Below, piece after piece: positions 6,609-7,493 of a stretch of DNA of 7,493 bases. How positions within the stretch are numbered: position 1 is the first letter of the stretch; each line of letters opens with the position of its first letter. Position numbers and translations under genes: made by a program. The stretch spans positions 1,725 to 9,217 of the forward strand of contig NVRO01000027.1 in the NCBI GenBank assembly GCA_002400895.1, read 5' to 3'. Below the pieces are notes generated by a model. The model had not been told where the DNA came from. It searched no databases and saw nothing but the letters and a program-made list of their open reading frames with translations. This DNA comes from Planctomycetota bacterium (GTDB lineage Bacteria > Planctomycetota > UBA1135).

Positions 6609-6769
6609 TAAGCAGACGCTTTAAGGCCGAAACAAGTTCCTAAGATTAGCCTATTTCGTGCAATACATGATGATTTTCCAATAATCAAACACACTTTATG
6701 CTGGAAAGAAGGACTTTCCCGCGCGCTCCACCCCTGGCAAACTGTTTTTGGCTTAGACTCTTTAGGAAA
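6609..6769. other. Divergent intergenic region, metalloprotease / HAF-repeat protein
   Basis: 161 bp, AT-richer than its flanks, between the two divergent exported-protein genes. Promoter-like hexamers are weak: rightward TTTCCA (6675-6680), 16 nt, TATGCT (6697-6702). I see no convincing leftward promoter. A perfect inverted repeat GGAAAG (6703-6708) / CTTTCC (6714-6719) with loop AAGGA would lie in the leader of the rightward gene if that promoter is used. TGATT (6671-6675) / AATCA (6683-6687) is a second, shorter inverted repeat. No ORF or RNA gene is evident. Confidence 0.3.
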
Positions 6770-7493
6770 ATGCATTTCTCCAATAGCCCCCTCCTTAACC
6801 CGCTCTCCTCTCATGCTCCATTGCTGGTAATGGTTGCCTTGGTCGCCACTCCGCTGGCCGGACAAACCGACTATGAAATCGACCACCTCGGCTCCTTCGG
6901 TGGCTCCACCAGTTTCGCTATGGACATTAATGACTCCGGGGTTGTGGTTGGATACAGCGAGCACGTTTTTCAACTGGGCTCTCAATACCACTCCTGGCAA
7001 TGGATTAATGGGACCGAAAGCGAAGTTCCGACCTTGGGAGGAATCAACTCGTGGGCGTTTGGAACCAATAACTCACAACAGCTGGTTGGCATGGTCGACT
7101 ACGGAATAAATGGAAATGGCCAGCCAGCAAGTGGATTGTATCCGATGCAATCCGACCTCTGGTTGGACACGCCCACGGAACAATTGGATGGTATTTTCGG
7201 AACCTTCGGACGCCCCGAAGCAATCAATGATTCCGGCGTAATTGTCGGGGTTGCGACCAGCGCATCCACTACCGGATTAATCCACGACTTCCATGGTGCG
7301 ATTTGGGCTCATGGTACTGTCACCGAAATCCATACTCTGGGCGGAAACTGGTCGCAAGCCTTTGATGTCAACAATAAGGGCGTTGTCGCAGTTGGAACCA
7401 AAGATGGCACTGGCACTTTGCGCGCTGCAATCTGGAAAAATGAAGTGTTGACCGCTCTTCCCGACCTTGGCTTCGGTGGAGGCGCGCGGGCTA
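6770..7493 (+). CDS. Exported HAF-repeat protein, N-terminal part (cut by right edge)
   Basis: Open reading frame from ATG 6770 to the edge: 241 codons with no stop. The N-terminus looks like a signal peptide, with a hydrophobic run PLLVMVALVATPLAGQ (17-32) and likely cleavage near residue 31. The rest is a tandem degenerate repeat of about 45-55 residues: [AIW..G..t.l.tLGG....A..iN..G.VVG]. Copies start at LGSFGGSTSFAMDINDSGVV (40), LGGINSWAFGTNNSQQLVG (89), FGTFGRPEAINDSGVIVG (143), LGGNWSQAFDVNNKGVVAVG (190), and a fifth begins at 233. This is the HAF extracellular repeat pattern (TIGR02913-like), probably forming beta blades. AGGA at 6764-6767 is only 2 nt from the ATG, a poor ribosome site; ATG at codon 21 is an alternative start. 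Function unknown; probably a cell-surface or secreted protein. It is divergent from the metalloprotease gene. Confidence 0.82.
   Translation, partial: MHFSNSPLLNPLSSHAPLLVMVALVATPLAGQTDYEIDHLGSFGGSTSFAMDINDSGVVVGYSEHVFQLGSQYHSWQWINGTESEVPTLGGINSWAFGTNNSQQLVGMVDYGINGNGQPASGLYPMQSDLWLDTPTEQLDGIFGTFGRPEAINDSGVIVGVATSASTTGLIHDFHGAIWAHGTVTEIHTLGGNWSQAFDVNNKGVVAVGTKDGTGTLRAAIWKNEVLTALPDLGFGGGARA

Noticed and set aside
6608..7000. Leftward frame of 130 codons covering the divergent intergenic region and the start of the HAF gene
   Set aside because: It is antisense to the signal peptide and first HAF repeats, and its product has no motif.

Overview
The window is a chromosomal stretch of moderately GC-rich bacterial DNA with no mobile elements, tRNA/rRNA genes or CRISPR. 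Seven protein genes fill it almost completely. The two at the edges run out of the window, and no gene-free gap exceeds about 160 bases. The source is probably a member of Planctomycetota (Phycisphaerales-like). This rests on the secreted M12B-type metalloprotease with a Cys-containing C-terminal beta domain, the HAF-repeat exported protein, and the near absence of Shine-Dalgarno sequences. It is only an inference: the FadE-type acyl-CoA dehydrogenase is best known from Gammaproteobacteria.

Region 1 (1-4966) is a divergent fatty-acid beta-oxidation locus. Leftward run a TetR/AcrR-family regulator and, 2 nt after it, the N-terminal part of a membrane-bound FadE-type acyl-CoA dehydrogenase cut by the left edge. 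Rightward run a FadI-type thiolase, a FadJ/FadB-type bifunctional hydratase/3-hydroxyacyl-CoA dehydrogenase that overlaps it by one base, and a two-helix membrane protein of 84 residues starting 2 nt later. Together they encode all four enzymatic steps of the cycle: FadE dehydrogenation, FadJ hydration and oxidation, FadI thiolysis. The 95-bp divergent intergenic region holds a tandem pair of imperfectly palindromic 13-mers (core TTTACnCTGTTAA) and a hairpin in the presumed tetR leader. I infer that the TetR protein controls both arms from this region, probably in response to an acyl-CoA or fatty acid.

Region 2 (4967-7493) is unrelated and encodes exported proteins. A 533-residue secreted zinc metalloprotease (reprolysin-like) is convergent with the fad operon. 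It has a complete HExxHxxGxxH site, a cysteine-free propeptide and an unusual eight-cysteine segment between the zinc site and the Met-turn region. Divergent from it is an exported HAF-repeat protein, open at the right edge. Their shared 161-bp intergenic region has small inverted repeats but no convincing promoter.

The most original points are the tandem palindromic operator candidate, the uncharacterised membrane protein coupled to the fad operon, and the Cys-rich segment of the metalloprotease. I see no clear sign of a wholly new system.
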